This document shows positions 17,552 through 29,549 of a DNA stretch of 61,041 nt, in pieces. Under the pieces are notes generated by a model, which saw only the letters and a list, made by a program, of their open reading frames with translations, was not told the DNA's origin and made no database searches. Origin of the DNA: Planctomycetota bacterium (GTDB lineage Bacteria > Planctomycetota > Planctomycetia > Planctomycetales > Planctomycetaceae). Both the position numbers and the translations under genes were made by a program. How positions within the stretch are numbered: the stretch's first letter is position 1; every line of letters starts with the position of its first letter. The stretch spans positions 1 to 61,041 of the forward strand of contig JAQCEJ010000025.1 of the NCBI GenBank assembly GCA_027618475.1, read 5' to 3'.

Positions 17552-18037
17552 ATGAAAATCGGAGTGGTCAGCGACACTCACGGACAATTATTGTACGCAC
17601 AACCCGCAATTCGACTCCTTGAAGAATTGAACGTCGATCTCGTGATTCACTGTGGCGATATCGGTGAAGCGTCGATGGTGCCGCTGTTTGACCGCTGGCC
17701 CACCCATTTCGTCTTCGGCAACGTCGACGACAACCAGCATCGACTTCAAGCGGCCATCGAAGGGGCAGAGCAGACGTGTCATGGGATGTTCGGACACATC
17801 GAATGCGAAGGAAAATCGATCGCGTTTCTCCACAGTCACGATGCCGCATTGTTTCGCGAGACGATTCAATCCGGACAATGGGATCTCGTCTGTTACGGCC
17901 ACACGCACATTGCCGAGCAGCATCATGTCGGCGACACCTTAGTGCTCAATCCGGGAGCCATCTATCGGGCGAATCCCCACAGTCTGGCCACGGTGGAGTT
18001 ACCCTCCCTGGTAGCGACGATTCATCCCGTCGTCTAA
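17552..18037 (+). CDS. YfcE-like metallophosphoesterase
   Basis: A 161-aa calcineurin-like phosphoesterase of the YfcE/MJ0936 group. Metal-binding motifs are in order: VSDTHG (residues 6-11), HCGDIGE, GNVDDN, FLHSHD and GHTHIAEQ, followed by the usual LNPGAIYRANPHSLATVEL. It probably hydrolyses phosphodiesters; the natural substrate of the group is uncertain. The ATG at 17552 follows GGAAGGAA. A half-site of the dispersed repeat (agtttcataacc, 17502-17513) lies 38 bp upstream. It is convergent with motB, 18 bp apart. Confidence 0.92.
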   Translation: MKIGVVSDTHGQLLYAQPAIRLLEELNVDLVIHCGDIGEASMVPLFDRWPTHFVFGNVDDNQHRLQAAIEGAEQTCHGMFGHIECEGKSIAFLHSHDAALFRETIQSGQWDLVCYGHTHIAEQHHVGDTLVLNPGAIYRANPHSLATVELPSLVATIHPVV

Positions 18038-18055
18038 TGTCCGCCGGCAACCCCT

Positions 18056-18772
18056 TCAGCGGTCGACGCGCGGGCCGACATATTCTTCGGTGAAGGCATC
18101 GATAAGATAGATGTCGACACGGTCATCGGACCGTAATTGCTTTTCGCCGGTCGATTCCAATTCGAGATCCGACGCCGCCGTGATGCGGATGCGATTGGGG
18201 TCGACTCCCCGCTTAACGAGAAAGTCGTATACGCTTCTGGCACGTTCATATGTGAGGACATGCTTGTCGGCCAGATGACTGTCAGCAGGAAGCGGGTCGG
18301 ACGAGGCGTGCGACCGTAATTCGATCTTGTTCGGCTTACCGGCGATCATTTCCAGAATGCCTGTGAGTTCTTCCGCCGTTGCGTGGCTCATTTCGGTCGA
18401 ACCGGGCATGAAAATCAGGGGAGAACCGACGTGCGTCGTTTTTCCTTCGCGGTTGCGAAAGACACGAACATCGTCCCCTTCGATCGACCGTGTCTTGATG
18501 CCTCCCTTATGCTTCTGATCGGAAAAGGCACCGAGTTTGAATTGGATCGATTCGAGCATGCTGTTCATAGGGAAATGTTCACCCTGAGGCGACGCCGGTG
18601 CGGAGCGATAACCCATGTACTGCTGTAGCGATTCCATCACTGCGCGAAACTTTTTCTCGGCGCGTACTTCGCTTAACGACACGAGCATGATAAAGAAAGT
18701 CAGCAGCAGAGACATCATGTCTCCGTAGGTGACCACCCACTCCGGTACGCCGGCGGGAGGATCTTCCTGCAT
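18056..18772 (-). CDS. MotB/OmpA-like protein (orphan stator-type)
   Basis: 238 aa. The single N-terminal TM segment contains TYGDMMSLLLTFFIMLVSLSE, with the aspartate (D18) that carries protons in MotB. The periplasmic C-terminal half (about 120-230) is an OmpA-like peptidoglycan-binding domain (IELRSHASSDPLPADSHLADKHVLTYERARSVYDFLVKRGVDPNRI). MotB normally works only with the 4-TM MotA, usually encoded next to it, but no motA is within this window on either side. It may serve a distant MotA or an ExbB/TolQ-like energy-coupling complex. A copy of the 88-bp repeat lies 32 bp upstream of the start. Confidence 0.9.
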   Translation of the reverse strand: MQEDPPAGVPEWVVTYGDMMSLLLTFFIMLVSLSEVRAEKKFRAVMESLQQYMGYRSAPASPQGEHFPMNSMLESIQFKLGAFSDQKHKGGIKTRSIEGDDVRVFRNREGKTTHVGSPLIFMPGSTEMSHATAEELTGILEMIAGKPNKIELRSHASSDPLPADSHLADKHVLTYERARSVYDFLVKRGVDPNRIRITAASDLELESTGEKQLRSDDRVDIYLIDAFTEEYVGPRVDR

Positions 18773-18804
18773 GGTAATCCTCGCTTTTGCCTGAAAGAAC
18801 TAGA

Positions 18805-18892
18805 AACTGGTTTCATAACCCGATTAGCGGCCGAATAGATGTCCCAATGGTCCTGAAATACTCGGCGTCCAGAGGGTTATGAAACGGCTTGT
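18805..18892 (+). repeat. Dispersed inverted-end repeat, copy A
   Basis: An 88-bp element: left end aactggtttcataaccc, right end gggttatgaaac followed by ggcttgt, which are inverted repeats of each other, with a conserved gtccagag before the right end. Copy B (25529-25616) has the same length and shares both ends. It lies 32 bp upstream of the motB start. Confidence 0.85.
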
Positions 18893-19284
18893 CATGACGT
18901 CGCCGATAACGCCTGGCAGACCGTGGAAAATGATCGTTGATCAATTCGCAGGTGCTGAGCGTTGATTCTCCATAGCGCCTATCGACCGTTTCGGCTGATC
19001 AACTCTAAAAGAACATCTCTCAGATGGTCCGTTCCGGCGACTTCTGCTCGATGCGCAATCCTTGTGATCGTACGGTTTTCGGAATGGTCACAACTGGCGC
19101 ATACGTCACTTTCGGAGTAACCGCTACAAAGCGCACACCACCGGCAGAATCTGCCGAAAAGGACCGTCGAGGTGGTAATTCCCCAAGCTGAGACGGAGGA
19201 ATTATTCGACCAGTGACGATCATAACAAGTGTCACGATTCAAGCGAGTGTACGACCATTTCCCTTGAAAACATATGGTGGGATT
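18893..19284. other. intergenic, no secure gene
   Basis: The 392 bp between repeat copy A and the phosphodiesterase gene hold no secure gene. A frame of about 57 codons opens at about 19023 on the plus strand, and an overlapping frame of about 70 codons runs on the minus strand; neither has a recognisable family or a good ribosome-binding site. Confidence 0.4.
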
Positions 19285-22200
19285 ATGACTCGTGTGCCTG
19301 CCGACCGGTCCCTCCATCGGCGAGACCGGTCGAGAAAGCGTGACGCCGGACCAGACATGCGATCCCGCAACATGAAGGATCCCGCAGCTAAGGATACGCC
19401 AGTGCTTTCATCACGCACCCATCACGCTTTCCGTGTGCGCCGAACGTCGCGGAATGCCATCGCTTTTCGCGAGACCAGACCTGTCGACACCGTCGGCGAG
19501 AGCTGCATACTCATCTTGGCGCTTATACCACTTGCCCTGTTCTTCGCCGGCTGCTCGCCAGGATTGAGCACCAATGATCAAAACGTTCGCGGACAATCGC
19601 CCACAAGCGACACACTCGTCGTCCCCGGCAATAAAAACTGGACGAAGACTAACATTCGCGTGAATGCCGGACAGCCGGTCACTCTGACAGCGAGCGGTGA
19701 GATTCAACTTGGTCACGAAGAGGAATGTTTGTGCCGCCAGGGAGAGCGACAGATCGCCCCGATGGGAACCTACTTTTTCGGCACCGACGCCGAGCAGAAG
19801 AACTTTCCTCTGCCGACGGCAGGCAAAGGCCCCACACCGGCGTTTTCGCTGATCGGCCGCATCGGGGATGGCAAGCCGTTTTATATCGGAAAATCAAAGA
19901 GCTTCGTCGCCGATGCCACCGGCGAACTCTGGCTGGGAATCAACGACTACAGTCCGCATAAAAACCGCGGCGAGTTTTTCGTCGAATACGCTCAACCCGA
20001 AGCGGTCCAGCCGGTCAAATTCGAAACGATCATCCCGTCGATCGTCACCGCCGGGGCTCCCCTTCCCGGGTGTCAGGTTGTGGTGTTTTATGTTGACGGT
20101 CTACGACCTGACGTTGTCGAAGAAATGGCGGCGACGGGACATCTACCAAACATCAAGGAACTCTTCATCGACGGCGGGACAACGATGAATCGTTGTTTCA
20201 CCGCGTTTCCATCCGATACGATTACCTCCAATGGTACGATGTGGACGGGATGTTTTTCCGATCGCCACGGCTTGAAAGGGCAGGTCTCGTTCAGCCGCAA
20301 GTCGCTGGCATCACATTCGCATCTCGATCCACTGGGACCGCAGCGAAGCGGACGGTTATTGGCTCCGCAAGGCGTGGAAAAAGCGTGGCTACAGGCGGAA
20401 GGGTCAACTCGCGGCTGGTTCAAGGGAGAGAAAGCCCGCGCCGACTGGATCGCCAGCCAGTCGTCACAAGTCCCGCCACTTTACAGTTACCTGCGCGACG
20501 ACGACCAGGATTGGGGCACCGGTGTGCTGCCGATTATGTCCGAAGTTCCTCCCGTCCTGTGGACGCGGAGTTTGACGCGATATCTGCCGTATCTCCGTTC
20601 CGATCAGGCATGGGAATATATCGACGACGCCAACGCTCACTTTGCCGTCCGACACCTTGTCGGCGGGTCGCAACCGGTAAAGGTCATCTGGCTCCCGGAA
20701 ACCGACAGTTGCAGCCATAAACATTCTCGCGGACAGTTCGGCATGACGCGGCGAACGATCGCCAAAGCCGATCATCACATCGGTAAGATCGTTTCTGCGA
20801 TCAAAACGCACGGGAAGTTCGACAAGACGTACTTTCTGCTCGTCAGCGATCATGGACATCACGGCGGACGCGACAGTTTCTTGCAGCGTTACGATCTCGC
20901 CAATGAGTTCTTCTACGAACCGCGACACGTCACCAAAAGCGGCAAGTGGGTCGGAGGAGGACTGGGCCTGACCGTTCGTCAACACCGTTTCGTAAATCAG
21001 CATCCCGAAGATGACGACACTCAGTTCGTCTTCATCGACGGTGAAGCGGACGGCACGGCACGCGTGTTTCTACCGAAAGGGGCTTACGATTCCAAAGACT
21101 GGAGCGGCCCCAACCGGCCGGGTGATCTACTCGCCTACCCTATTAATAAAAAACAGTCCCCCGTCAATCTGATCGAACGCCTCGCACGAGCAACGGCGAC
21201 CGACAGTGCGGGGAACTCGATACCGGTGGTCGATCTGGTTCTGACGAAATTGAACGACCATTCGATACTTGTCGCGACGGCCGATCGCGGATACGCCGTC
21301 ATTTCGAGAGAACGCGATGCCGAACGCGGATGGTTGTACCGCTACGAAGTCGTGACTGACGTGCGCCCGAACGCACAGGGTGAGATCGAGTATCGGCCCG
21401 ATACGACGGCGCTCACCGATCCGCTCCGTTTGTATGATGTGCTGCAACCGCGACTGCTTGAATATCCGCACGACGAACGAACGTGGCTGCGAATGACCGC
21501 CGAGTCGATGTACCCCGACAGCATCGTTACACTCACACGACATATGCTCTGGCAAGAGAATCTCCGACATCGCGAAGACGAATACGCACCCGATTTCGTC
21601 GTGACGGCCAGGGCCGGCTGGTATTTCGATCGCGTCAATTCACCGGGAACGATGCACGGATATCCGCTCGCCGATGCGATGCGGGCATCGATGTTCGTCT
21701 CAGGGCCGAACATCCGCAAAGGAGCCCGCATTGAAGAACCGTGCCGGCTCGTCGATTTGACCCCCACCTTGTTGGAAATGTCGGGACACGCCAAGATCGA
21801 CCGAAAATTCGACGGCACGCCGTTGCGGCTGTTTTATCGAAATTCCGAAACGGAACCTGCAGACTCCGATCTGGCATTACCTGTGGCACAACGCCGCGCA
21901 GGTGAAAAATATTCGTTAGCCGTTCATCATCGCGAGTTCGAACCGGTCGTCGCACGGAGCGTATTCTGGGATGAAATCGAAACGGGAGCCGCCGGCGACA
22001 TCAATTACGAGCCGACGAAACCATACGGGCATCTTCCCTACACCATTAACGATGCCAACAGCCCGTGGGATGTGAACAACATGGCGTACAGCCTGATGTC
22101 GATTCCCGACTGGAATCTTTATCGTCTGTTCGACGACGTCATTTCTCCCGTGTCGCGCAAGAAAGACTATGTGATCGAGCACGTCGAGACTCTCGATTTG

Positions 22201-22584
22201 AATGCACGCCGAGTTGCTCCCGGCTGGGTAGCCGACGGTCTCAACTCGTTGCATGTCGACAGCATCACGTTGAACGACTACAACATTCTTTCGCAAGGCA
22301 ACCTCTCCCGTATCGATCGCTCGATCGATTGGGTACAGGGCCGATCGCTGGCCGTCGATAAATCGATCGCCAGGTCGCTGGGAATGGGCGTTAACCCGAT
22401 CAGCAAGGGAATCCATAAGGGGATCGACGCCACGCAGTACGCGTTCTGGGACGTTTATCGTCTCGGCCAACGCACCATGATCAAAGTCCTCGACGAAACG
22501 ATTCTTAACGGCATCGAAGACCAGACCGCTGCGGCTGTCAACTCGTGGGACCAGCTTCCCGCCGAACGCATCGTCGACGAGTAA
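19285..22584 (+). CDS. Lipoprotein phosphodiesterase/pyrophosphatase with LecA-like domain
   Basis: About 1099 aa from the ATG at 19285 (GTG at 19213 and ATGs at 19357 and 19372 are alternatives). An Arg-rich leader precedes a lipoprotein signal: hydrophobic ILILALIPLALFFAGC, with the lipobox cysteine near residue 90. Next is a domain of about 120 aa resembling the PA-IL/LecA galactophilic lectin fold (KTNIRVNAGQPVTLTASGEI ... LIGRIGDGKPFYIG ... GELWLGINDY). Then comes a type I phosphodiesterase/nucleotide pyrophosphatase domain of the alkaline-phosphatase superfamily: FYVDGLRPD, FPSDTITSNGTMWTG (nucleophile region), ETDSCSHKH and VSDHGHHGG as metal ligands. It is probably an outer-envelope enzyme cleaving phosphate esters; the substrate is unknown. 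Confidence 0.88.
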   Translation: MTRVPADRSLHRRDRSRKRDAGPDMRSRNMKDPAAKDTPVLSSRTHHAFRVRRTSRNAIAFRETRPVDTVGESCILILALIPLALFFAGCSPGLSTNDQNVRGQSPTSDTLVVPGNKNWTKTNIRVNAGQPVTLTASGEIQLGHEEECLCRQGERQIAPMGTYFFGTDAEQKNFPLPTAGKGPTPAFSLIGRIGDGKPFYIGKSKSFVADATGELWLGINDYSPHKNRGEFFVEYAQPEAVQPVKFETIIPSIVTAGAPLPGCQVVVFYVDGLRPDVVEEMAATGHLPNIKELFIDGGTTMNRCFTAFPSDTITSNGTMWTGCFSDRHGLKGQVSFSRKSLASHSHLDPLGPQRSGRLLAPQGVEKAWLQAEGSTRGWFKGEKARADWIASQSSQVPPLYSYLRDDDQDWGTGVLPIMSEVPPVLWTRSLTRYLPYLRSDQAWEYIDDANAHFAVRHLVGGSQPVKVIWLPETDSCSHKHSRGQFGMTRRTIAKADHHIGKIVSAIKTHGKFDKTYFLLVSDHGHHGGRDSFLQRYDLANEFFYEPRHVTKSGKWVGGGLGLTVRQHRFVNQHPEDDDTQFVFIDGEADGTARVFLPKGAYDSKDWSGPNRPGDLLAYPINKKQSPVNLIERLARATATDSAGNSIPVVDLVLTKLNDHSILVATADRGYAVISRERDAERGWLYRYEVVTDVRPNAQGEIEYRPDTTALTDPLRLYDVLQPRLLEYPHDERTWLRMTAESMYPDSIVTLTRHMLWQENLRHREDEYAPDFVVTARAGWYFDRVNSPGTMHGYPLADAMRASMFVSGPNIRKGARIEEPCRLVDLTPTLLEMSGHAKIDRKFDGTPLRLFYRNSETEPADSDLALPVAQRRAGEKYSLAVHHREFEPVVARSVFWDEIETGAAGDINYEPTKPYGHLPYTINDANSPWDVNNMAYSLMSIPDWNLYRLFDDVISPVSRKKDYVIEHVETLDLNARRVAPGWVADGLNSLHVDSITLNDYNILSQGNLSRIDRSIDWVQGRSLAVDKSIARSLGMGVNPISKGIHKGIDATQYAFWDVYRLGQRTMIKVLDETILNGIEDQTAAAVNSWDQLPAERIVDE

Positions 22585-22783
22585 TTTGCAGGGCGAGCGT
22601 TTCTAATTTGAAACCGTTTGCCGGTTCTCGGGGTAGTTCTGACGGCAATAGCCGTCGATGATCGACCTCTATAGGGAACGACTTCACGTTTCCATTCAGC
22701 GGGTCGCGATGTGCTCCCCATTGCTGACGCGTACAGACGACGTCACAAAATTCGTCGCAAACACATCACCTTTGAGGACTTAA

Positions 22784-23731
22784 ATGATGCGAATTCTGGG
22801 ATTTATTGGGGCTTTATTTTTGAGTTTCGCCGGCCTCACACAAGCGGGGGAGTTGATGCCGGCTCATGTGGGGGCCGATGCGAAATGGGTTGTGCACGTC
22901 AATATCGAAGCCATTAAGGCCATTCCTCCGGTGAAGGAAATGCACGAAAAATTTCTGCAGAAGGACAAAGTTCAGGCTAAAGTCAAGGAAATCTCGACGA
23001 TGCTCGGGATGAATCCTACGGAAGATATTTTCGGCGTCACAGCGTATTCCGCCAGCTATGAACAGCACAAAGGTGTTGCGCTCATTTATGTCCGTAACGC
23101 TAACCGCGACAAGCTGGTTGAATTATTCAGTCGGAAACATCCCGATCACAAATCGACGAAATACGGCGACCGCACGATCTACTCGTGGACCGAATCGCAT
23201 CGCGGCTGCGAAACGAAACTCAGCGGAACCTTCGCCAGCGACGGTATCATTCTTATGGGCTCGGGCGACGACATCGTGCAGACCGCACTCGATGTCATCG
23301 ATGGTAAGAAAACGGCTGCTGGTGCCGATGCTGCTATCTTATCGGGCGCTAATGCCAATGACCTGTTCTTTGTCAAAGCCGTCGATATTCCTGAAGAATT
23401 GACCAAAAAGGCCAAAAGCAAATTTCCTCTCAACATTTCCGGTGGTATGGCACAATGGCAGTACAGCGATAATCAGGTGAGTGCCCACTACGAAGTCAAT
23501 GCCCGATCTGCCGAGACGGCTCAAGCACTCAAGGGGGTCGTAGACGGTGTAAAAGCTGGCGGTATTCTGCGATACCAGGAACTCGCTGATGTGCTCAAAG
23601 TCATCAACGCTCTCTCAACCGAAGTCAACGATCAGACAATGACGGTCAACTTCTCGTCATCGCTCGATGAAATTAAAGCGGGCGTCGAACAAGCGAAGAA
23701 GAATCATAAGGAAAAACGCAAGAAGAGCTGA
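22784..23731 (+). CDS. Secreted protein of unknown function
   Basis: 315 aa. A Sec signal peptide (RILGFIGALFLSFAGLTQAGE) is cut near residue 22. The mature part is moderately charged, with a repeated alpha/beta character (DAKWVVHVNIEAIKAIPPVKEM ... GVALIYVRNANRDKLVELF) and a Lys-rich C-terminus (KKNHKEKRKKS). Proteins of this type are frequent in planctomycetes but functionally uncharacterised, as far as I recall. Two adjacent ATG codons (22784 and 22787) follow GAGGAC; the second has the better spacing. It is separated from the upstream phosphodiesterase by about 200 bp, so co-transcription is uncertain. Confidence 0.8.
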   Translation: MMRILGFIGALFLSFAGLTQAGELMPAHVGADAKWVVHVNIEAIKAIPPVKEMHEKFLQKDKVQAKVKEISTMLGMNPTEDIFGVTAYSASYEQHKGVALIYVRNANRDKLVELFSRKHPDHKSTKYGDRTIYSWTESHRGCETKLSGTFASDGIILMGSGDDIVQTALDVIDGKKTAAGADAAILSGANANDLFFVKAVDIPEELTKKAKSKFPLNISGGMAQWQYSDNQVSAHYEVNARSAETAQALKGVVDGVKAGGILRYQELADVLKVINALSTEVNDQTMTVNFSSSLDEIKAGVEQAKKNHKEKRKKS

Positions 23732-23860
23732 ATAACGCGTTGCGTCTGATGTTGTTCTCGCGCGAAGACAAAGCCAACATCGGCGTCATGTGGAAATTGC
23801 CCCTCCCATGGCGCTGATGAATTGGCTTTTTTTTGCGTCCATCACACCGCAAGGCAACGA

Positions 23861-24895
23861 TCAAAAGACGATTTCGAGCAATTGCTCTTCTTCGAGCATG
23901 CGCGAACGGACGACGATTTTGTCTTTCACCAGACGATATGCTCCGGGGACGGTCACGTCGATTTGAGCATAACCCTTTCGAACACGTGCATACCGGACTT
24001 TTTTCGGCCCCGGTATCATCTGCCGATACCCATCGGTCCCCATCACCAGTCCCGATAGATCGCGCAGCGGATAATCCTTTTTGACGCGCTCGGGAAGTTT
24101 AATACGGATGATAATCTGGTAATCCTGACCCGGCTCGGGATCTTCAGGTACGGTCCACGCCGTAAAACTCCCTTTCACGACGGCGTTCTTGCCCGGTTCA
24201 CCACCACCGACGGCGAGATCGTCTTCTCCCGCACCTTCGCCGATACTCGCCTGGACTCGGGCGGAGATGTCCGAAGTGATTTCATTCTCGGTCAGCGTCG
24301 AGGTCGACTCAAGCGGCATCACGACTTGCGGAGCCTCGGTCGCCGCTTCGATTTCCGGTAACTCGAATTTGGTATCGAGAATTTCTTCGGTCTTGCCATC
24401 GGAATCATCGGACGTGGCCACATTGACCGAGAAACCTTTGTCGCCGATGATTTGAGGTATCAACCAGATCGCCAACACGATGAGAATCGAGAGGTGCGTG
24501 AGCAGCGATAACGCATAACCGAGCCCGGCGGTACTTTTGATCCAGAATCGGATCTCTTCCGGCCAGGTTCGTTCGGGTTCTGTGATCGGTTCGACATCGA
24601 CTCCGGTCTTCGACTTTCGTCGCGTGCTGGCCCGTTTGCGCGAAGTTGTCGCGGCACGGACCGGGGATCGGACAGATTCTGACGGTTTCGTCGCTGTCGT
24701 CACCGAAGTCTTGGATTGAGGAAGTCTCTTCGAAATATGCACCGCGGAATGAATCTCCGTTTGCCCCAACGGTGGAAAGCCCACGAATGTTTCCGGACTC
24801 TCGTTTTCGGAGGGAGTGATGGATTTCGACGGTCGATCCTTGTTATCTACGCCATCCGGCGGATTCGTCAAATTCGGAGCAGACCGTCTCGTCAT
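23861..24895 (-). CDS. Single-TM protein of unknown function
   Basis: About 344 aa from the ATG at 24895; a GTG at 24943 would add 16 residues. The first 130 residues are Ser/Thr/Arg-rich and low complexity (SRKRASTRRKSK). One TM segment lies near residues 145-170 (GYALSLLTHLSILIVLAIWLIPQII). The extracytoplasmic C-terminus ends in a beta-rich block (FTAWTVPEDPEPGQDYQIIIRIKLPERVKKDYPLRDLSGLVMGTDGY). The architecture (basic cytoplasmic tail, one TM, acidic linker, C-terminal beta domain) is reminiscent of TonB-like or planctomycete-specific envelope proteins, but I do not recognise the family. Confidence 0.75.
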   Translation of the reverse strand: MTRRSAPNLTNPPDGVDNKDRPSKSITPSENESPETFVGFPPLGQTEIHSAVHISKRLPQSKTSVTTATKPSESVRSPVRAATTSRKRASTRRKSKTGVDVEPITEPERTWPEEIRFWIKSTAGLGYALSLLTHLSILIVLAIWLIPQIIGDKGFSVNVATSDDSDGKTEEILDTKFELPEIEAATEAPQVVMPLESTSTLTENEITSDISARVQASIGEGAGEDDLAVGGGEPGKNAVVKGSFTAWTVPEDPEPGQDYQIIIRIKLPERVKKDYPLRDLSGLVMGTDGYRQMIPGPKKVRYARVRKGYAQIDVTVPGAYRLVKDKIVVRSRMLEEEQLLEIVF

Positions 24896-25528
24896 AACAC
24901 GAACGTCCCTCAATGCGACGTGGAATTCAAAATCGGCCCGCACGAGATACTGCTAATTTCGACGGAAATCCGATCCGTCATTCTGCCGTCGGTCGGGGAA
25001 TCGCGATTTCAGGCGGAATCACCCGTCAGGAATCCCGGTCTCCCCTTTCATGCTACTCATCCGACCTCTGCGTGGGAATCCGGAAACGCCAAAAATCCGG
25101 CCCCGCGTGATATCTCCTGACTCTCGACGAAACACCAGAAATGAAAACGCAGGCGACAGCAAATCGTTGTCCTGTCAATTCTATACATCCAACACCACAC
25201 CTGTCGAAAAAGATCGAAGAATTCTCCTCATTTGCCACGGTTGACGTCCAGAAAAAAATGAAAATGAACACACGGTCACAAGTGAATCAAAAAAGTGGCG
25301 AAAATCAGCAGATTGCAGGCGACTCGTCGGGGTCAGCAAATTCGTCCCTCCGAGAACCGCAAAACAATAATCGTTGTGGCTTGATTCTCGCGCCAATCCT
25401 GCTACCGTGGGAGAAATTTGCGCACGGCGCGCGAGTTTGAACATCCGTGCCCAGTCCCGGTCTCTTTCTCCGTCCGTTGGAAGCCGGGTGTGCTGGGGGT
25501 ACGGAGACGTGACATTCGCCGCGATCAG
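24896..25528. other. intergenic, no gene recognised
   Basis: 633 bp between the divergent single-TM gene and repeat copy B. Short frames exist on both strands, but none has a family signature, ribosome-binding site or the codon pattern of the neighbours. It is expected to contain the divergent promoters for the single-TM gene and carB. Confidence 0.45.
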
Positions 25529-25616
25529 AACTAGTTTCATAACCCGGTTGGCGGCGGCTCACTCCCTCGAAGTTTCTTGGGAAAATCGTCGTCCAGAGGG
25601 TTATGAAACGACTTGT
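25529..25616 (+). repeat. Dispersed inverted-end repeat, copy B
   Basis: An 88-bp element with the same ends as copy A: aactagtttcataaccc on the left, gtccagagggttatgaaac then gacttgt on the right. The interior is diverged, except for a ggcgg-containing segment next to the left end. It lies in the 5' leader of carB, ending 14 bp before the start codon. Confidence 0.85.
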
Positions 25617-25630
25617 AGAGACTCTCCAAA

Positions 25631-28885
<3,255 letters not shown>

Positions 28886-29144
28886 ACCGCACCGACGACG
28901 ACATAATGGCTGTCCCCGCTGACTCGCCAGACATAGTCCGCTCGCTTGCCAATTGACAGAAACAAACGTTACTGATGTAATGTCGGGTACGCGTGTACTC
29001 AAGTGTCGTGCAATACACACGCCCACGATCGAACAGACAGCGTCATATTGTTATTGAGATGACAGCATACCTTTCGTCTATTCGATGCCTTGTCGTTGTT
29101 TTCTTCATTATTCAATGACTTTTCGTATATCGGAAAGGGCCATC

Positions 29145-29549
29145 ATGCCGATTAGCATTGCCTGTCACGAGTGTGGAAAAAAATATAGCGTGGCGGATCG
29201 GTTCGCGGGACGAACTATGAGCTGCAAAAATTGCGGTTCAGAGATTGACGTCTCCGACAGTGACGATGATGTATCGTCAGCACCCCGCTCATCGAGCGGA
29301 AAATCTCGCAGCAAGAAAAAGAGGCGCCGTGGTAATGCTCGCGACATGACGTCCCTGATCTATGTCGTCGTCGGTGCCCTATTAATCGGCGGCGGTTTCT
29401 GGGGAGTGAAGGCTCTGATCGGCCGAGGAGGCAACGCCAACGACGGTTTTTCCCCAGGCGGGGTCGGTGTTGATACCTCATCGAACGCATCCCCTTCGGT
29501 TCAGGCGTACAAACTTCGGTCGCCGGTTCTCGGTTCGATGCTCCCGTGA
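29145..29549 (+). CDS. Zinc-ribbon, single-TM protein (N-terminal half of split gene?)
   Basis: 134 aa from the ATG at 29145. An N-terminal zinc ribbon (IACHECGKKYSVADRFAGRTMSCKNCGSEI, two CxxC pairs) is followed by a Ser-rich acidic stretch, a strongly basic patch (GKSRSKKKRRRGNARD), and a TM segment at about 70-90 (LIYVVVGALLIGGGFWGVKALI). The chain ends in a low-complexity linker (SSNASPSVQAYKLRSPVLGSMLP). Its stop overlaps the GTG of the next gene by 4 nt (GTGA, 29546-29549). The product has no obvious end domain and the next protein has no signal or anchor, so the two may be one protein split by a frameshift, or a coupled pair. Confidence 0.75.
   Translation: MPISIACHECGKKYSVADRFAGRTMSCKNCGSEIDVSDSDDDVSSAPRSSSGKSRSKKKRRRGNARDMTSLIYVVVGALLIGGGFWGVKALIGRGGNANDGFSPGGVGVDTSSNASPSVQAYKLRSPVLGSMLP

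Noticed and set aside
19020-19235. 71-codon minus-strand frame and overlapping 57-codon plus-strand frame
   Set aside because: Both are short, lack a good ribosome-binding site and family match, and cannot both be real; kept only as unresolved possibilities.
25141-25440. 99-codon plus-strand frame upstream of carB
   Set aside because: Low-complexity Asn/Gln/Ser-rich composition, no domain and no convincing start.
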